64,000 nucleotides of DNA from Bradyrhizobium sp. NDS-1. Its GTDB lineage: Bacteria; Pseudomonadota; Alphaproteobacteria; Rhizobiales; Xanthobacteraceae. The notes beneath the pieces are model-generated. The model was given only the letters and a program-made list of their open reading frames with translations. It was not told the DNA's origin and ran no database searches. The translations under genes and the position numbers were made by a program. Location: the NCBI RefSeq assembly GCF_032918005.1, contig NZ_CP136628.1, forward strand, positions 1,473,501-1,537,500, read 5' to 3'. This document shows positions 9,088 through 19,397 of the stretch, in pieces; positions within the stretch are counted from its first letter, which is position 1; each line of letters begins with the position of its first letter.

Positions 9088-9148
9088 GCAGAAGCAGCGT
9101 TTACATCGCGCGTCCGGCCGCTACACTCCATCGGATCAAGCAAGAACG

Positions 9149-9874
9149 ATGGAAACGCCAATGGCCACGGGCGCGAAGACCTTCCTGCTCTGTCATGGCG
9201 CCTGGTCCGCCGGCTGGGCCTGGAAGAAGATGCATCCGCTGATGGCCGAGGCCGGTCACCGCCTGGTGGCGCCGACCTACACCGGCCTCGGGGATCGTGC
9301 GCACCTGGCCAGTCCCTCGATCGACCTCGAGACGCATATCCAGGACATCCTCAACGTCATCAGATTCGAAGATCTGAGCGACATCGTGCTGCTCGGCCAC
9401 AGCTATGGCGGCATGGTCGCGACCGGCGTCGCCGATCGCGCCCGCGAGCGCGTGACGCAGTTGATCTATCTGGATGCCTTCGTACCGCGTAACGGCCAGT
9501 CGCTGTTCGATCTCCACGAGGGTGGACGCGAGCCGATGCGCAAGGCCGCAAGCTCCGGCGACGGCTATCGCGTTCCGCCGAACCCGCCGCCGCCGGATAC
9601 GCCGCAAGCTGATCTCGACTGGCTCAATGCGCGCCGGGTCGACATGCCGATCAAATGCTTCGAGACGAGATTGAGGCTCGCGCATGGCGAGCCATCGATG
9701 CCGCGCAGCTACATCTATTGCACCCGCATTCCACCGGGCGACGTGTTCGGGCAATTCGCGGCACGGGCGAAGAGCGAGGAGGGTTGGCGCTATTTCGAGC
9801 TCGACGCCAGCCATGCACCGAATGTCACCGCACCGGCGGCGCTGATGGCGACGTTGGAGAAGATCGTCGCGTAA
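9149..9874 (+). CDS. Alpha/beta hydrolase of the plant-esterase-like (SABP2/MES) type
   Basis: A 241-residue cytoplasmic hydrolase. FLLCHGAWSAGWAW supplies the oxyanion-hole HG, GHSYGG the nucleophile serine, and the C-terminal ASHAPNVTAP the catalytic histidine; an acidic residue should lie between. The proline-rich stretch YRVPPNPPPPDTP belongs to the cap region. The family resembles methyl-ester esterases and hydroxynitrile lyase relatives; the substrate is unknown. Two ATGs at 9149 and 9161 are possible, and neither has a strong ribosome binding site. It appears to be a single gene, with a palindromic repeat directly after its stop. Confidence 0.8.
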   Translation: METPMATGAKTFLLCHGAWSAGWAWKKMHPLMAEAGHRLVAPTYTGLGDRAHLASPSIDLETHIQDILNVIRFEDLSDIVLLGHSYGGMVATGVADRARERVTQLIYLDAFVPRNGQSLFDLHEGGREPMRKAASSGDGYRVPPNPPPPDTPQADLDWLNARRVDMPIKCFETRLRLAHGEPSMPRSYIYCTRIPPGDVFGQFAARAKSEEGWRYFELDASHAPNVTAPAALMATLEKIVA

Positions 9875-9884
9875 AATCCTCGCT

Positions 9885-9985
9885 GTCATTCCGGGGCGTG
9901 CGCAGCACGAGCCCGGAATCCATTCATCCACCAACTGTGCCGCGCGATGGATTCCGGGCTCTCGCTTCGCGAGCCCCGGAATGAC
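9885..9985. repeat. Palindromic intergenic repeat, class A
   Basis: Begins gtcattccggggc and ends gccccggaatgac, with an inner cccggaatcc / ggattccggg pair, so the whole element folds on itself. It sits directly after the hydrolase stop. The same family recurs at 10636, 25857, 35696, 36085, 45416 and 50493. Confidence 0.85.
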
Positions 9986-10019
9986 GACCGGTTGAATGAC
10001 TGCGCTGGGCTCAAATGGT

Positions 10020-10052
10020 GAGGGGTCCGATGCGCTGAGCATCGAACCCCTC
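10020..10052 (-). terminator. Hairpin after the RNase P RNA
   Basis: Inverted repeat with arms of about 14 bases (GAGGGGTTCGATGC on the minus strand) around a short loop, eight bases beyond the 3' end of the RNA gene. It lacks a clear U-tract, so it may be a processing or stabilising structure rather than an intrinsic terminator. Confidence 0.5.
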
Positions 10053-10060
10053 GTTGCAAG

Positions 10061-10541
10061 ATATCAGCCGGCCTGTAAGCCGGGTTCTGTAGGGCACCGT
10101 CCGCTTGCGCGCACGATACGTGACGGCCATTCCTCTGGGACCATGTTTGCACGTGGCCTCGAGCAACCTACCCGGACGGCGGGCCTGACATCGCCCCGCG
10201 GCGTTATCGCTTGCGCGATCGGCCCGCATTTGCCGTCCCTATTCGGTTTTGCTCCCGGTGGGGTTTGCCATGCCGGCTCCGTTGCCGGAGCCGCGGTGCG
10301 CTCTTACCGCACCTTTTCACCCTTACCTGCCTACGCAGCTTGCGCTGCTACGGCACGGCAGGCCCGAGGGCTTGTCGCGCCGAAGCCCAAAGGGCGAAGG
10401 CGGGCGGTTCGTTCTCTGTGGCACTTTCCCTGGGGTCACCCCCGCCGGACGTTATCCGGCACCGCATGTCAAGGGAGCCCGGACTTTCCTCCCCGGCGGC
10501 CTTTCGGCGCTTGCCGGAGCGGCCGTCCGGCCGACTGACCG
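10061..10541 (-). ncRNA. rnpB: RNase P RNA (class A)
   Basis: The catalytic RNA of RNase P, which cuts the 5' leader from tRNA precursors. Read on the minus strand it carries the near-universal 5' core GAGGAAAGTCCGGGCT (about 10480-10497), the 3' core ACAGAACCCGGCTTA (about 10076-10091) and an internal GGTAAGGGTGAAAAGGTGCG block. The ends pair as helix P1: GTCAGTCGGCC near 10539 with GGCCGGCTGAT near 10063. About 480 nt is somewhat long for the class; extra GC-rich hairpins around 10360-10410 explain this. Ends are estimated from P1 and may be off by a few bases. Confidence 0.93.
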
Positions 10542-10546
10542 ACAAC

Positions 10547-10575
10547 GCATGGGGCATTTGTGACGGTTCCGTCAA
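10547..10575 (-). promoter_or_regulatory. Predicted rnpB promoter
   Basis: On the minus strand TTGACG (10575-10570) is followed after 17 bases by CCATGC (10552-10547). The expected start near 10541 coincides with the 5' end deduced independently from helix P1. The -10 is a poor match to consensus. Confidence 0.45.
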
Positions 10576-10635
10576 GCCGGATCGCCTTTCGTGAGGCGCG
10601 GCGGATCTGCGTCTACGACAAGTGCCGGCGAAGCC

Positions 10636-10720
10636 GTCATTCCGAGGCACGCGACGCGAGGACTTGGAAATCCCACACGACCTCGAGATTCCGGGTTCGC
10701 GACTGCGTCGCCCCCGGAAA
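10636..10720. repeat. Palindromic intergenic repeat, class A, degenerate
   Basis: Starts gtcattccgaggc and contains gagattccgggttcgcgactgcgtcgcccccgga, a close relative of the class A right arm, but the final atgac is missing. It lies between rnpB and the stop of the amidase gene. Confidence 0.7.
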
Positions 10721-10756
10721 GAGCTCCTCGCATTGACGAGTACGTGGTTAGCGCCG

Positions 10757-11539
10757 TCACTTCGATGCGACGGTCGTTCCCTCCGCCGGCAGGCTCGCCA
10801 GCAGCGCCTGCAAGGTCGCCAGCGTCGAATGGTCCGCGACACCATCCAGCCGCGCCGGGCGGAAATGGCGCTGGAAGGCCGTGACGACTTCCATGGTCGC
10901 GGCGTCGTATTTGCCGGTCAGCGGCACACCGTAGCCGTATCTGGCGAGCGCCTGCTGCATGCTCAGCACTTCGTCGCTGATGGTGCCGAGCATCAAAGTC
11001 TCGCCTCGCACGATCGGGGCGGGCGTTACCCAATGGCCGACGCCGGAATTGGCCAGCGAGTGCCACGGAAACTTTTCGCCGGGGTCTTTCTTGCGCGCGG
11101 GTGAGACGTCGGAATGGCCGAGCACCCGGTGGGCCGACACCTTGCGGCGGAGCATGATGCCGCGGCACAGCGCGATCACGGCGGCGATCTGGCGAAGCGG
11201 AAACTCGGGATAGCCCCAGTCGTGGCCGCGATTGACGATCTCGATGCCGATCGAGCAGGAATTGATGTCGTCCTCGCCGGCCCAGGACGAGACGCCGGCG
11301 TGCCAGGCGCGCCTGGTCTCCTGCACGCATTGCACGATGCGGCCGTCCTCCAGCACGACGTAATGCGCCGAGACGTCGGTGCCGGCCGTGCAGAGCCGGG
11401 CCAGCGCACCCTCGACATCGGGCATGCCGGTGTAGTGCAGCACGATCATGTCGGGCTGCCGGCCCTTGTTGCGCTCGCCATGGTTCGGCGACGGGATGAT
11501 GTCGGAGACGATCGAGGAGTCAGGCTCGAACGTCCGCAT
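10757..11539 (-). CDS. N-acetylmuramoyl-L-alanine amidase, AmpD/AmiD-like, with peptidoglycan-binding domain
   Basis: A 260-residue protein. An Amidase_2 domain (~1-170) shows the zinc ligands in IVLHYTGM, VLGHSDVSP and KKDPGEKF. A C-terminal PG_binding_1 domain (~180-255) follows. The enzyme should cleave the MurNAc (or anhydroMurNAc)-L-Ala bond in wall turnover. No signal peptide is evident from this start, favouring a cytoplasmic recycling role like AmpD, although the binding domain is more usual in AmiD-like proteins. The start at 11539 (MRTFEPD) is family-like; an in-frame ATG at 11623 would add 28 Ser/Pro-rich residues, and the frame stays open to 11731. It is divergent from the dcw cluster. 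Confidence 0.85.
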   Translation of the reverse strand: MRTFEPDSSIVSDIIPSPNHGERNKGRQPDMIVLHYTGMPDVEGALARLCTAGTDVSAHYVVLEDGRIVQCVQETRRAWHAGVSSWAGEDDINSCSIGIEIVNRGHDWGYPEFPLRQIAAVIALCRGIMLRRKVSAHRVLGHSDVSPARKKDPGEKFPWHSLANSGVGHWVTPAPIVRGETLMLGTISDEVLSMQQALARYGYGVPLTGKYDAATMEVVTAFQRHFRPARLDGVADHSTLATLQALLASLPAEGTTVASK

Positions 11540-12064
11540 GTTCGCCGCGGCCTTGGGAACCGGGAGAACGCGTTGGCGCTTCGAATCAGATCCAGACGGT
11601 GTGGACGAACCGGACGGCGGCATAGACAAACCAGGTCGCGAGAGAATGGGCCAAGCCCTTCTCTTTACTATTCCTTTACCGCCCACCGCGCGCAATCGCG
11701 CGGCGCAGTTAACGGCTGCATTTTGGCGCATGTGTGTGGATGAAGCATCACCGCCGCTGCACCTTTTCGTCTTGTAACGAGCCGATCAACGCTTTCTTAA
11801 CGCTAAGGGCCGTTACTGAGGGATGAAGAGCCGACCCGTGCCCGGAGGCGGCCAAAGCGCATTTTGGCTCGAAATCCCATGGCTGCCCGACAAATTGCAC
11901 TGGCAACACTGGGGTTGCAGCCCGGGACGACCGGGTTCGGTAACCATGCTGGACTGGGGCTTTGTCGTGGAACCGCCGCGACGCGGAATGATTCGAGGCG
12001 CTATGGGCTTGTTCGTCCCCGATCTCGCTTGGACGTCAGGCTGGACTTTCGGCCGGCGTGGCGC
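11540..12064. other. Divergent region between the amidase and rsmH; no mraZ
   Basis: A 525-base region with no confident gene. The position where many bacteria carry mraZ is empty. An 81-codon frame (11823-12068) overlaps the rsmH start as ATGA, but its third-position GC (about two thirds by my count) is lower than real genes here. The dcw promoter must lie in this interval; TTTCTTAACGC near 11791 and the AT-rich patch near 11660-11680 are the only low-GC candidates seen. Confidence 0.5.
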
Positions 12065-13054
12065 ATGAGCTCGGTTCCGCACATTCCCGTTCTTGGCCGT
12101 GAGGCTATCGCCCATCTCGCCCCGCGCGAAGGCGGCATCTATGTCGACGCCACTTTTGGCGCCGGCGGCTACAGCCGTGCGATCCTGGAGGTGCCGGGAA
12201 CCCGGCTCATCGCCATTGACCGCGACCACACTGCGATCACGGGCGGCGCTGAACTGGTCGAACGATCGGCAGGCCGGCTCATGCTGGTCGAGGACCGCTT
12301 CTCCAACCTCGCCGAGGTCTGCGCGGCGCAGGGCACCGATGGCGTCGACGGCGTCGTGATGGATGTCGGCGTGTCCTCGATGCAGCTCGACCAGGCAGCC
12401 CGCGGCTTCTCTTTCCGCCTCGACGGTCCGCTCGACATGCGGATGGGGCAGGCCGGGCCGACTGCGGCCGACGTGGTGGCCCGTGCCTCGGAAGGCGATC
12501 TCGCCGACATCATCTATCTGTTCGGTGAAGAGCGGCATTCGCGCCGCGTCGCCCGCGCCATCGTCGCGGACCGCCAGGAGACCCCGTTCACGACAACGCG
12601 TGCGCTCGCCGATCTCATCGGCAGGGTCATACGCTCGAAGCCCGGAGATATTCATCCGGCGACGCGGACGTTTCAGGCGCTGCGCATCTTCGTCAACGAA
12701 GAGCTCGAAGAACTCCAGACCGCGCTTGCTGCAGCCGAGCGCGTGCTCAAGCCGGGAGGCCGCCTCGTCGTTGTCTCGTTCCATTCGCTGGAAGACCGCA
12801 TCGTCAAGAACTTCCTCTCCGAGCGTTCGAAGACCGGAGGCGGTTCGCGGCATCTGCCGGAGGTGGCGCAAGTTCCGCCGAGCTTCCAGCTGCTGACCCG
12901 GCGGCCCGTCGTCGCCGGTGAGGACGAAGTCGCGCATAACCCGCGCGCGCGCTCCGCAAAATTGCGCGCAGCCGAGCGCACCTCCGCGCCGGCGCATGAC
13001 GATCGCGAGACATCGTCCTGGCCCAGGCTCTCCGACGTGATGAGGGGCGGCTAG
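12065..13054 (+). CDS. rsmH: 16S rRNA (cytosine-1402-N4)-methyltransferase RsmH
   Basis: A 329-residue SAM-dependent methyltransferase (formerly MraW) that N4-methylates C1402 of 16S rRNA in the ribosomal P site. [15 protein letters not shown] opens the protein, the SAM loop is [15 protein letters not shown], and [30 protein letters not shown] and [16 protein letters not shown] are family hallmarks. The start at 12065 is fixed by homology; the frame is open further upstream but that part looks non-coding. First gene of the dcw cluster here; ftsL starts three bases after its stop. Confidence 0.95.
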   Translation: MSSVPHIPVLGREAIAHLAPREGGIYVDATFGAGGYSRAILEVPGTRLIAIDRDHTAITGGAELVERSAGRLMLVEDRFSNLAEVCAAQGTDGVDGVVMDVGVSSMQLDQAARGFSFRLDGPLDMRMGQAGPTAADVVARASEGDLADIIYLFGEERHSRRVARAIVADRQETPFTTTRALADLIGRVIRSKPGDIHPATRTFQALRIFVNEELEELQTALAAAERVLKPGGRLVVVSFHSLEDRIVKNFLSERSKTGGGSRHLPEVAQVPPSFQLLTRRPVVAGEDEVAHNPRARSAKLRAAERTSAPAHDDRETSSWPRLSDVMRGG

Positions 13055-13057
13055 AGC

Positions 13058-13450
13058 ATGCGCATCATCCACCTCCTCGTCATAGGCGCGCTGATCTTCG
13101 CCGCGGCCTATGTTTACCGGATCAAGATGGACTCCACGGCGCGCGTCGAGAAGGTGCTGCGGCTGCATGCGGAGATCCGCGAGCAGCGCGACGCGATCGC
13201 GTCGCTGCGTTCCGAATGGGCCAAGCTCGATGCGCCACACCGGCTGCAGGGCCTGTCCGACCGGCATCTGCAGCTCAAGCCGGTCAACGGCACGCAGTAT
13301 GATTCGCTGAAGAATCTGCCGGAGCGTCCGCCGCGGATGTTCAGGCCGGGCGAGCCCGATCCGATCGGAGCCATGCTCAACACCATCGAAGCCGCGAGCG
13401 ATCCCGACAATGTGACGGGCTCCGTGCCTCAGCCCGAGGACAAGCAATGA
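13058..13450 (+). CDS. ftsL: Cell division protein FtsL
   Basis: A 130-residue single-pass bitopic protein. Residues ~3-21 form the membrane helix (IIHLLVIGALIFAAAYVY) and ~25-65 a coiled-coil-like segment (ARVEKVLRLHAEIREQRDAI). FtsL joins FtsB and FtsQ at the division site and activates FtsW-FtsI. The gene lies between rsmH and ftsI as expected, and its stop overlaps the ftsI start (ATGA), implying translational coupling. Primary sequence is poorly conserved in this family, so position and topology carry the call. The C-terminal ~35 residues are proline/acid-rich. Confidence 0.88.
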   Translation: MRIIHLLVIGALIFAAAYVYRIKMDSTARVEKVLRLHAEIREQRDAIASLRSEWAKLDAPHRLQGLSDRHLQLKPVNGTQYDSLKNLPERPPRMFRPGEPDPIGAMLNTIEAASDPDNVTGSVPQPEDKQ

Positions 13451-15189
13451 GCGCTGCGCCCCCGGTCATTGCCACAGAACCCTGGCGCCAGCGGCTGATC
13501 CGCAGCCTGCTCTACGGGCGGAATGTCGATCGCGCCGCGAAGGCGCGTGCACGCGTCGGCCTCGCGATGCTCGCCTTCGCTTCGGTCTATGCCGTGATCG
13601 GAGGCCGGCTCGTGATGTTTGCGATCGGCGCCGATGCCCACGGCGCGCGCCGCGCCGCGGCGCAGGAGGTGGTCGCGACCGCGCGACCCGATATCGTCGA
13701 CCGCAACGGCGCGATCCTTGCGACCGACGTCAAGGCGTCGAGCCTGTTCGGCGAGCCGCGCCGCATCATCGACAAGGACGAGGCGATCGAGCTCCTGACA
13801 GCGACCATTCCCGACCTCGACGAGGCCGAGGTGCGCGAGCGCCTGAAGACGCGCAAGGGCTTCGTCTGGCTCAAGCGCGAGGTCACGCCGGCGCAGCAGC
13901 AGGCCGTCCACAAGCTCGGTATTCCCGGCATCGGCTTCCTGCGCGAGAACAAGCGCGTCTATCCGACCGGCAACGAGGTCGCCCACCTCATCGGTCTCGT
14001 CAACATCGACAACCAGGGCATTGCCGGTCTGGAGAAGTGGCTCGACAACCAGGGCCTCGCCGATCTCCATCGCGCCGGCTTTGCGACCGACCGGCTGCAA
14101 AAGCCGATCGAGCTCGCGGTCGATCTGCGCGTCGAGCACGCGCTGCGGGACGAACTGTTGAAGGCGAAGGACAAATTCCACGCCAAGGCTGCCTCCGGTC
14201 TCGTCTCCAACGTCAAGACCGGCGAGATCGTGGCGATGGTCTCGCTGCCCGACTTCGATCCCAACAATCCGAAGGAAGCGCACGACCCGGATCGCATCAA
14301 CCGCTTGACCACCGGTGTCTACGAGATGGGCTCGACGTTCAAGGCGTTTACGCTGGCGATGGGGCTCGATTCCGGCAAGATCAATCTGAACTCGATGTGG
14401 GATGCACGCGGGAACCTGCACTATGGCAAGTTCACCATCCACGACAGCCATCCGCTCGGGCGCTTCATCAACACCAAGGAAGTGTTCACCTACTCGTCCA
14501 ACATCGGCGCGGCACGGATCGCGCTCAACCAGGGGGTCGAGGCGCACAAGGCGTTTCTCTCCAAGATGGGCCAGATGACGCGCCTGCGCACGGAATTGCC
14601 GGAGAGCGCGGCGCCGCTGCTGCCGCGGCGCTGGAGCGAGCTGAACACGGTCACCGCCGCGTTCGGCCAAGGTCTTTCGGTGGCACCACTGCAGGCGGTG
14701 ATGGGAATCAACGCGCTGGTGAACGGCGGCTATCTGATTCCGCCGACCTTCATGAAGCGCAGCGAAGCGGAAGCTGCGGAGCTGGCCAAGCGCGTCATCA
14801 AGCCGGAGACCAGCGACAAGATGCGGTTCCTGATGCGGCTCAATGCCGAAGTTGGTTCGGCGAGAAAAGCAGATGTCAAAGGATATTACGTCGGCGGCAA
14901 GACCGGCACGTCCGAGAAGGTCGTCAACGGGCGCTACGCCAAGAAGCGCGTGCTCAACTCCTTCACCGCCATCCTGCCCTGCGACGATCCCAAATATCAC
15001 GTCCTGATCATGCTGGATGAGCCGCAGGCGCTGCCCGAAACGCATGGTTTCATCACCTCGGGCTGGAACACGGTGCCGACCGGCGGCAAGGTGATCGAGC
15101 GGATCGCGCCGTTGCTGGGCATCGAACCGCGGTTCGACCTGCCGCCTGCGGAACGCCTTATTCTTGCAGCATCCAGGACAACCCAGTAA
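13447..15189 (+). CDS. ftsI: Peptidoglycan D,D-transpeptidase FtsI (PBP3)
   Basis: A 580-residue class B penicillin-binding protein that crosslinks septal peptidoglycan. One membrane helix (~37-58) follows a cytoplasmic tail; the dimerisation domain contains [15 protein letters not shown]. The transpeptidase domain holds the nucleophile motif STFK (Ser ~296), SSN (~350-352) and KTGT (~485-488). All catalytic residues are intact. It overlaps ftsL by four bases. It works with FtsW, encoded about 6 kb downstream in the same cluster. Confidence 0.95.
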   Translation: MSAAPPVIATEPWRQRLIRSLLYGRNVDRAAKARARVGLAMLAFASVYAVIGGRLVMFAIGADAHGARRAAAQEVVATARPDIVDRNGAILATDVKASSLFGEPRRIIDKDEAIELLTATIPDLDEAEVRERLKTRKGFVWLKREVTPAQQQAVHKLGIPGIGFLRENKRVYPTGNEVAHLIGLVNIDNQGIAGLEKWLDNQGLADLHRAGFATDRLQKPIELAVDLRVEHALRDELLKAKDKFHAKAASGLVSNVKTGEIVAMVSLPDFDPNNPKEAHDPDRINRLTTGVYEMGSTFKAFTLAMGLDSGKINLNSMWDARGNLHYGKFTIHDSHPLGRFINTKEVFTYSSNIGAARIALNQGVEAHKAFLSKMGQMTRLRTELPESAAPLLPRRWSELNTVTAAFGQGLSVAPLQAVMGINALVNGGYLIPPTFMKRSEAEAAELAKRVIKPETSDKMRFLMRLNAEVGSARKADVKGYYVGGKTGTSEKVVNGRYAKKRVLNSFTAILPCDDPKYHVLIMLDEPQALPETHGFITSGWNTVPTGGKVIERIAPLLGIEPRFDLPPAERLILAASRTTQ

Positions 15190-15272
15190 TCAACGGGGGG
15201 GCGGGCCATCGCCGCTGCTGAGTCGGGTTTTCCCCGGGTCGGCCTACGGCAGGGCATGTCGACTGGAAGACC

Positions 15273-16730
15273 ATGAAGCTCTCCGACCTGCTAGGCAATG
15301 ACGCCGCGATCGAGCCTGCTGTCGCGGCGCTCGATGTGAGCGGCCTTGCGCTCGACAGCCGCGTGGTCAAGCCGGGCGACCTCTTCTTCGCGCTCGCGGG
15401 CAGCAAGACCGACGGCGCGCGATTCATCGATGCTGCGATCGCCGCAGGCGCGGTGACCGTCGTCGGTGACCATGCGCCCGACGGCAGCAAAGTGCCGTTC
15501 GTCACGGTGGCCAATCCGCGCCGCGCGCTGGCGCGGGCCGCGGCCAGATTTTTTCCCGCCCAGCCCGCCACCATCGCCGCCGTGACCGGCACCAGCGGCA
15601 AGACCTCGGTCGCAGCCTTCACCCGCCAGATCTGGGAGCGGCTGGGACACGTCTCCGCCAGCATCGGCACCATCGGCCTCGTCTCGTCCAGGCGCACGGT
15701 TTATGGCTCGCTGACCACGCCGGATCCGATCGCGCTGCACCGGCAGATCGACGAGATCGCGCGCGAGGGCATCACGCATCTCGCCTTCGAAGCGTCCTCG
15801 CACGGGCTCGACCAGTACCGGCTCGACGGTGTGCGCGTTTCTGCCGCCGGCTTCACCAATCTCTCCCGCGACCACATGGATTATCATCCGACAGTCGCGC
15901 ATTATCTTGCCGCGAAGCTCAGGCTGTTCCGCGAACTGGTCGCCCCTGACGGCGCGGCGGTGATCTCGGCCGATCATGACTGCTCGGCGGAAGTCATCGA
16001 CGCAGCGAACGCGCGAGGCCTGCGCGTGATGGCGGTCGGTCGCAACGGCGACGGGGCAGGCGAGGGCATCCGTCTCACCGAAGCTGTGGTCGAAGGTTTC
16101 TCGCAAAGGCTTACGGTCGCACATCGTGGCAAGGGCTATGCGATCCGGCTGCCGCTGGTCGGCGAATTCCAGATCGAGAACGCGCTGGTGTCCGCGGGGC
16201 TTGCGATCGGCACCGGCAGCGATGCGGCCGATGTGTTCGCGAGCCTGGAGCACCTCGAGGGCGCCAAAGGCCGGCTCGAACGCGTCGGCGAGCGCAATGG
16301 CGCGCCGATCTTCGTCGACTACGCGCACAAGCCCGACGCGCTGGCGAAGGCGCTGCAGGCGCTGCGTCCCTATGCCAAGCGTCGGCTGGTCGTCGTGTTC
16401 GGCGCCGGCGGCGATCGCGATGCCGGCAAGCGGCCGATCATGGGCGAGATCGCGGCGGAGAACGCCGACGACGTCATCGTCACGGACGACAATCCGCGCA
16501 GCGAGAAACCGGAAGCGATCCGTGCGGCGATCCTCGCCACGGCGAAGGGCGCCCGCGAAATCGGCGACCGTGCCGTCGCGATCCGCGCGGCGATCGAGAA
16601 CTTGCAGGAGGGCGATGCACTGCTCATCGCCGGCAAGGGACATGAGACCGGGCAGATCGTCGGCGGCCAAGTGCTGCCCTTCAGTGATCACGAGGCGGTC
16701 GCCGCCGCATTAGCGTCGAGGGTTGCATGA
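15273..16730 (+). CDS. murE: UDP-MurNAc-L-Ala-D-Glu:meso-diaminopimelate ligase MurE
   Basis: A 485-residue Mur ligase adding the third residue of the stem peptide. The ATP loop TGTSGKTS lies at about 105-112, [14 protein letters not shown] in the centre, and DNPRSEKPE near 410; the DNPR motif marks specificity for meso-diaminopimelate rather than lysine, as expected for a Gram-negative. Cytoplasmic. It starts 83 bases after ftsI and its stop overlaps the murF start by four bases, so the two are likely translated in step. Confidence 0.95.
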   Translation: MKLSDLLGNDAAIEPAVAALDVSGLALDSRVVKPGDLFFALAGSKTDGARFIDAAIAAGAVTVVGDHAPDGSKVPFVTVANPRRALARAAARFFPAQPATIAAVTGTSGKTSVAAFTRQIWERLGHVSASIGTIGLVSSRRTVYGSLTTPDPIALHRQIDEIAREGITHLAFEASSHGLDQYRLDGVRVSAAGFTNLSRDHMDYHPTVAHYLAAKLRLFRELVAPDGAAVISADHDCSAEVIDAANARGLRVMAVGRNGDGAGEGIRLTEAVVEGFSQRLTVAHRGKGYAIRLPLVGEFQIENALVSAGLAIGTGSDAADVFASLEHLEGAKGRLERVGERNGAPIFVDYAHKPDALAKALQALRPYAKRRLVVVFGAGGDRDAGKRPIMGEIAAENADDVIVTDDNPRSEKPEAIRAAILATAKGAREIGDRAVAIRAAIENLQEGDALLIAGKGHETGQIVGGQVLPFSDHEAVAAALASRVA

Positions 16731-18106
16731 GCGCGCCGATATGGACGGTTGCCGAGGTGGCGCGTGCGCTGGGCGTTGCCGGATCGTTCCCGAACACGCC
16801 GATCGACTTCGTCACCCAGGACAGCCGCCTGGTGAAACCGGGCAGCCTGTTCGTCGCGCTGAGCGGCACGCCGAGCGGCGGCTTCGTCTCGGCCTTTGCC
16901 AGCGCGCGCGACGGCTGGGAGTTCGCGGACAAGGCGGAAGCTTCCGGCGCGGTCGCGATGATCGTACCGCACGAGATCGCGGGCAGCCGCATTCCCCAGA
17001 TCGTGGTGAAGGACACGCTGATCGACGGCCTCTGGAGCCTCGCGCGCGCCGCACGCGCACGTTTCAAGGGGCCGGTGATCGGGCTCACCGGCAGCGCCGG
17101 CAAGACCAGCACCAAGGAATTTCTGGCGGCCTATCCGAACGCCTATGCGAGCCCGTCGAGCTTCAACAATTTCTGGGGTGTGCCGCTGACGCTGTGCAAC
17201 GCCAGGCCCGACGCCAGCCTCTGGGTCGTCGAGATGGGCATGAACCAGAAGGGCGAGATCGCGCGGCTCAGCGAGCTGACGCGGCCGACGGTGGCGCTGG
17301 TCGTCAACGTCCAGCCGGTGCATCTGGAAAAGCTCGGCTCGCTCGACGCGATCAGGCGCGAGAAGGTGTCGATCGCGCTTGGCCTGCCCGAGGACGGGGT
17401 GCTGGTGCTGCCCGCGGGGCTCAAGGCATCGGAATGGAAGGGCAAGGTGGTGCGCTTCGGCGAGCATGCCGAGGTGCATGAGGTCGCGCATGCGCCGCAT
17501 GGCGAGAGCTGGCAGGTCGTGGCCATGATTGGCAAGAAGGAGATCGCCTTCAGCCTGACGCCGGGCGCGCCGCATCGCGTGCAGAATGCGCTGGCCGCGC
17601 TCGCCGCGGCCCGTGCGGCCAATCTCGATGCGGCGACGCTCGCGATCAAGCTCGACCGGGTCGGCATCATGACCGGCCGAGGCGTCGAGCAGGCGGTCGG
17701 CGGTATCACCGTGATCGACGACAGTTTCAACGGCAATCCGGCCAGCGTTACTGCCGCGCTGCAAAGCCTGCAGGCGCGCAACGTGACCGGCGGCCGCCGC
17801 GTTGCGGTGCTCGGCGACATGCTGGAGCTGGGCGAAGATGCGCCCGATTATCACACCGCCCTCGCCAAGCATCTCGACGGTATTGACGCCGTCTACTGCG
17901 TCGGCCCCCTGATGCGTCACCTCTACGAGGTGCTGCCATCAGGCAAGGGCCTCGGCTGGCACGACGATCCCGCCACGCTGAAGCCGGGCGAGGTCGCAAA
18001 TCTGCTGAAGGCGGGCGATGTCGTGGTTGTCAAGGGCAGCAAGAAGATGTTCTGGGTCAACAAGTTTGTGCCCGGCCTGGTGGCCGCCTTGCAGGCAAAG
18101 GCGTAA
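16727..18106 (+). CDS. murF: UDP-MurNAc-tripeptide:D-Ala-D-Ala ligase MurF
   Basis: A 459-residue Mur ligase completing the pentapeptide by adding the D-Ala-D-Ala made by Ddl. The ATP loop GLTGSAGKTSTKEF is at about 118-131, and the family segments SFNNFWGVPLTL, EMGMNQKGEI and IDDSFNGNPASV are present. It overlaps murE by ATGA. A 180-base spacer, long for this cluster, separates it from mraY and contains no convincing gene. Confidence 0.95.
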   Translation: MSAPIWTVAEVARALGVAGSFPNTPIDFVTQDSRLVKPGSLFVALSGTPSGGFVSAFASARDGWEFADKAEASGAVAMIVPHEIAGSRIPQIVVKDTLIDGLWSLARAARARFKGPVIGLTGSAGKTSTKEFLAAYPNAYASPSSFNNFWGVPLTLCNARPDASLWVVEMGMNQKGEIARLSELTRPTVALVVNVQPVHLEKLGSLDAIRREKVSIALGLPEDGVLVLPAGLKASEWKGKVVRFGEHAEVHEVAHAPHGESWQVVAMIGKKEIAFSLTPGAPHRVQNALAALAAARAANLDAATLAIKLDRVGIMTGRGVEQAVGGITVIDDSFNGNPASVTAALQSLQARNVTGGRRVAVLGDMLELGEDAPDYHTALAKHLDGIDAVYCVGPLMRHLYEVLPSGKGLGWHDDPATLKPGEVANLLKAGDVVVVKGSKKMFWVNKFVPGLVAALQAKA

Positions 18107-18286
18107 ACTGCTTGGAAGGCGCTGTTTCCGAATCTCAACCCTTTGCGGCGCGAGGCCGTCCGGTTTCCCCAGAGGTCGCCCGACCCGTGATGAAGACCAG
18201 CGAATGCGCGTGAGACGCGTTGAGGCCAAGATCGCTGCCAAGATCAAGGCCAAAACCGCGTGCATAGGCGCCATAGGACCGACTGA

Positions 18287-19390
18287 ATGTTTTACTGGCT
18301 GATCGAGCTCTCCAACACTTTTCCGGGCTTCGGTGCCGTTCGCACCTTCCTGAACGTCTTCCGCTACATCACCTTCCGCACCGGCGGCGCCGTCGTCACC
18401 GGCGCGCTGTTCGTGTTCCTGTTTGGGCCCTGGATCATCGATCATCTGCGCATCCGCCAGGGCAAAGGCCAGCCGATCCGGACCGACGGTCCGCAATCGC
18501 ATCTCGCCAAGAAGGGCACGCCCACCATGGGCGGGCTGATGATCCTGTCCGGCCTCACCGTCGGCACCGTGCTGTGGGCCAATCCACTCAACCCCTATGT
18601 CTGGATCGTGCTGGCGGTGACGCTCGGCTTCGGCTTCGTCGGCTTCTATGACGATTACCTCAAGGTGACCAAGCAGACCACGACCGGGTTCGGCAGCAAG
18701 CTTCGCCTGCTGATCGAGGCGGCGATCGCGCTGGTGGCCTGCTACGCGCTGGTGCGGCTGAACCGCGATCCCGCCTCGACCGCGCTGACGATTCCGTTCT
18801 TGAAGGACACCGTGCTGCATTTCGGCTGGTTCTTCGTCGTGTTCGGCGCCTTCGTCATCGTCGGTGCCGGCAATGCGGTGAACCTCACCGACGGTCTCGA
18901 CGGCCTTGCCATCGTTCCCGTGATGATCGCAACCGCGAGCTTTGCGATGATCGCCTATCTCGCCGGCAACGCGGTGTTCGCCGATTATCTCCAGATCAAA
19001 TATGTCGCCGGCACCGGCGAGCTCGCGGTGCTCTGCGGCGCGCTATTGGGCGCCGGCCTCGGCTTCCTCTGGTTCAACGCGCCGCCGGCCTCGATCTTCA
19101 TGGGCGACACCGGCTCGCTCGCCCTCGGCGGCATGCTGGGCGCCATTGCGGTCGCGGTGAAGCACGAGATCGTGCTCGCGGTAATCGGCGGCCTGTTCGT
19201 GCTGGAGGCGGTCTCCGTCATCGTCCAGGTGGTGTCGTTCAAGCTCACGGGCAAGCGCATCTTCCGGATGGCGCCGATCCATCACCATTTCGAGCAGCTC
19301 GGCTGGACCGAGCCGCAGATCGTGATCCGCTTCTGGATCATCTCGGTGATGCTGGCGCTCGCCGGCCTGTCGACACTGAAGCTGCGGTGA
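18287..19390 (+). CDS. mraY: Phospho-MurNAc-pentapeptide transferase MraY
   Basis: A 367-residue, ten-helix inner-membrane enzyme that moves phospho-MurNAc-pentapeptide to undecaprenyl phosphate, giving lipid I. Diagnostic motifs: [11 protein letters not shown], the aspartate pair in [33 protein letters not shown] and the histidine motif [10 protein letters not shown]. The start [10 protein letters not shown] fits the family. murD follows seven bases after its stop. Confidence 0.95.
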   Translation: MFYWLIELSNTFPGFGAVRTFLNVFRYITFRTGGAVVTGALFVFLFGPWIIDHLRIRQGKGQPIRTDGPQSHLAKKGTPTMGGLMILSGLTVGTVLWANPLNPYVWIVLAVTLGFGFVGFYDDYLKVTKQTTTGFGSKLRLLIEAAIALVACYALVRLNRDPASTALTIPFLKDTVLHFGWFFVVFGAFVIVGAGNAVNLTDGLDGLAIVPVMIATASFAMIAYLAGNAVFADYLQIKYVAGTGELAVLCGALLGAGLGFLWFNAPPASIFMGDTGSLALGGMLGAIAVAVKHEIVLAVIGGLFVLEAVSVIVQVVSFKLTGKRIFRMAPIHHHFEQLGWTEPQIVIRFWIISVMLALAGLSTLKLR

Positions 19391-19397
19391 TCGCTCG

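Noticed and set aside
11823..12068. 81-codon frame overlapping the rsmH start as ATGA
   Set aside because: The overlap looks like translational coupling, but there is no properly spaced ribosome binding site, third-position GC is only about two thirds, and the Trp-rich sequence resembles no family.
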